Part shown: positions 61,993 through 64,000 of the stretch, piece after piece
How positions within the stretch are numbered: the first letter of the stretch is position 1
How the letters are laid out: each line of letters opens with the position of its first letter
Assembly (NCBI GenBank): GCA_008711295.1
Contig: VUYV01000082.1
Coordinates: 1,283,180-1,347,179, forward strand
Length of the DNA: 64,000 bases
Source: Anarhynchus alexandrinus
Lineage: Eukaryota > Chordata > Aves > Charadriiformes > Charadriidae
Direction: 5' to 3'
Program-made: the position numbers and the translations under genes
Notes under the pieces: generated by a model
Database searches by the model: none
What the model was told of the DNA's origin: nothing
The model's input: only the letters and a program-made list of their open reading frames with translations

Positions 61993-63264
61993 TCCATACT
62001 CACTGTTACATAAGAAGCCAATGCAGACGTAGATTTTACCTGGCTACTCATATTCTTTCCACTGACAATGCACATTCTTACAATATTTCAAAATTGATAT
62101 TACAGTAATAGTCTTGTTCTTTCCTTCCAATTTTATGTGGGTTGATTTAAGTTAGTCACATTATGCGTATGAATAGGAACAGAGGCAGGTGTCATGTTCA
62201 TGAAGAATTTACAGAACTAATACACAACAATTTGTTTTTACATTTTTGCTTTACAGACATGAAAGTAGATGATCCTTTCCATGAGTTATGGAGCTGACTT
62301 TCACAATCTAGGTTTTATGAAAATAGACAAATAAATCACTTTATTTGGTTAAAAGTCTTATGTGTTTAGGACACAGCAACAGAGCTGTGACATGGGATTG
62401 TGGTCACAGAGGGAGAAAGAAGTGAAGTGTCAGAAGGAGCTACGTACAATCCTAAACACTCAAGCAAACATCACTTTTCCTGAGATAGCATCTGACTTTG
62501 CTCTGAAAAGAATTATAGACAGGGAGATTACAGCCTGAATAGGTGTTTTGCAAATAAAACACTGGAATAGGGTTAGCACTATCCTTCATTACCCAAATAG
62601 GGTGATGGAAAAAGGAACAAGGACACTAATGAAGCTGATAGTAATGACCTTACAAGCTGCTGCCAAGTCAAAAAGATAATCTCTGTAATGCCCACACATT
62701 GTTAAAAAATCACTGCTTTCCTTGGTAATTGGTAATTGCAAATCAGAGAGACATGCTAACTCAGTTCATACTTTTCCCCTACTTAAGTCTGACGCTATGA
62801 TTATTAGTTATTAATTCTCACATTTAGGCAGCATGAAAATGTTATCTGACCCAATGGGTACATCATTCACCCTCAAATCCTTCACAGATAGAAAGCAGTG
62901 GCTGAGAGATATCCCATTGCTTTTTAGAAAGGCAGAAGAAAAATCAAAATGCAAAATAAATAAATAGAAGAAAGATGGAAAACTAGATTCAAATTATATA
63001 AGACAGACTATTAGTTATTTATTGAAGACAGTCTTCTCGTTTTCCTTCATCAAATCCCTAAAATATAATACTTGAAAAAAGGCTTATTAATTTTGTCATT
63101 CTTTGGCTTTGCAGAAACAGGAGGTGGTAACAATAGTTTAGGTGCACAATGAACTATTTTTTCAAAGGTTGTAGTCTAGAGGCAAATACTGTCTGAAGAA
63201 CATAATTAAATACTATTTTTAAAAAATCTGCTTTGCCATTGTGGGATGTCTACCTTTTATTAAA
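61993..63264. other. LARGE1 5'UTR intron, possible conserved block at 62640-62770
   Basis: AT-rich DNA. The stretch 62640-62770 contains GGTAATTGGTAATTGCAAATC, a pair of TAATTG homeodomain cores running into an octamer-like TTGCAAAT. Nothing else was recognised. Confidence 0.35.
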
Positions 63265-63402
63265 CCCACTTTTGTGAAGACTCAACAAAAAGCAACTGGA
63301 CAGGATGCTAGATAATCTTATCTAGGGTCCCTTTTCCATGAAAGGTTGGACCAGGTGATCTTTTGAGGTCCCTTCCAACCTGGGCTGTTCTATGATTCTA
63401 CG
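63265..63402 (+). mobile_element. Short CR1 3' fragment
   Basis: GTGAAGACTCAACAAAAAGCAACTGG matches the last ORF2 codons. The 3' signature GAGGTCCCTTCCAACCTGGG and tail TTCTATGATTCTACGA follow. The copy is 5'-truncated to about 140 bp. Confidence 0.85.
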
Positions 63403-64000
63403 AACAAAATGCCCGTTTTGTATGAAATACCACAAGTTCTAGATTTAGAGACTTTCACAAAAGTTATGTGTACTCAATACTTTTGTAAAATAAGGTCTTA
63501 CAATGTGTCAAATTCAGAATTAAAATTAATACAGCTAGAATTAGTAAGTAGCTTCAGATATGTAGGTTCTAAAAAGTTATGACCTAAATTATAATGCAAA
63601 AATAGGCCCCAGAAGGGAAAGGTCATACCAACGAGCCACCCCTTCTCTTAGTAAAAAGAAGACAGGGCTTTTAGAAGCATTAAAAGTATCTCTTACCATT
63701 TTATTTTCATTTTAGTTGGGTTTTTTTTGTTTGGGTTTTTTTGTTTTTGGGGTTTTTGGTTTTTTTGTTTTTTTTTTTCTCACACCACTTTCAATCATCT
63801 CTGTATTGCTTGACAAATACCAAGAGTTTGGGAAAGGAAATGAAAGACCTTTCCCCTACCTGAGCTCCAATAAAAGAAAGGTTGCTTCATCACTTGCTAG
63901 CTATGATCTTAGCCCTGGAAAAGCAAAGGCTAATCATAATATACAGGATTCTGTAAATAGAAAAGAAACATAATCTACTATCACTCACATGTATTAACAA
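63403..64000. other. LARGE1 5'UTR intron with T/G-rich low-complexity tract
   Basis: AT-rich DNA. At 63717-63779 a T-rich tract is broken by GGG, GGG, GGGG and GG. No gene was seen. Confidence 0.45.

Noticed and set aside
63717..63779. G-quadruplex in the T/G-rich tract
   Set aside because: The G runs are GGG, GGG, GGGG and GG with loops of 12-13 nt, too weak for a credible quadruplex call.
1..64000. tRNA, rRNA, CRISPR arrays, operons or bacterial-type systems
   Set aside because: No cloverleaf, rRNA or direct-repeat-spacer pattern was seen, and splice sites plus CR1 content show vertebrate intronic DNA.
1..64000. Endogenous retrovirus with LTRs
   Set aside because: No paired LTR-like repeats, primer-binding site or gag/pol motifs were recognised. 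The RT motifs found are of CR1 type (FADD with the CR1 C-terminus).

Overview
The window is nuclear DNA from a bird, or at least an archosaur-like sauropsid. It is AT-rich, has almost no coding sequence, and is littered with CR1 (chicken repeat 1) LINE fragments. Several of these carry the CR1 3' end with its short ATTCTATG-type tail. No bacterial, plasmid, phage or CRISPR features are present. Two runs of N (28475-28730 and 42892-43453) and one isolated N (41898) mark a scaffolded draft assembly.

The one gene I can name is LARGE1, on the minus strand. A 187-nt internal exon (44702-44888) has a clear 3' splice site, a short 5'UTR with an 11-codon upstream ORF, the start codon at 44807, and 35 complete codons plus one base before a 5' splice site. 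The protein starts [15 protein letters not shown] and continues into a signal-anchor helix. This is the cytoplasmic tail and membrane anchor of the Golgi enzyme that builds matriglycan on alpha-dystroglycan. LARGE1 is a very large gene, so I infer that the DNA left of 44702 is the intron downstream of this exon and the DNA right of 44888 is an intron in the 5'UTR. No second LARGE1 exon was found.

Layout. 1-19 kb: intronic DNA with small tandem repeats, a candidate regulatory block near 6.0-6.4 kb, an unexplained 184-codon ORF at 10.5-11.1 kb, and a CpG cluster at 15.1-15.3 kb. 19.2-20.0 kb: an old CR1 copy. 20-27.5 kb: intronic DNA with a homeodomain-site cluster and a purine-rich tract. 27.5-29.5 kb: a pile-up of CR1 copies on the minus strand, one interrupted by an assembly gap. 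29.5-41 kb: intronic DNA with a likely conserved element at 33.0-33.2 kb, a hairpin cluster near 34.0 kb and a 20-bp perfect palindrome at 37.4 kb. 41.0-42.35 kb: an old, rearranged CR1 with an inverted repeat and a tandem duplication. 44.7-44.9 kb: the LARGE1 exon. 51.7-52.4 kb: an internally deleted CR1 that keeps ORF1-like and endonuclease segments. 53.5, 61.3-62.0 and 63.3 kb: further CR1 pieces.

I did not find an undescribed biological system. The best leads are the structural oddities inside the CR1 copies, the uORF in front of LARGE1, the long unexplained ORF, and several intronic blocks that look like conserved regulatory DNA. The last group cannot be proved without a cross-species alignment.
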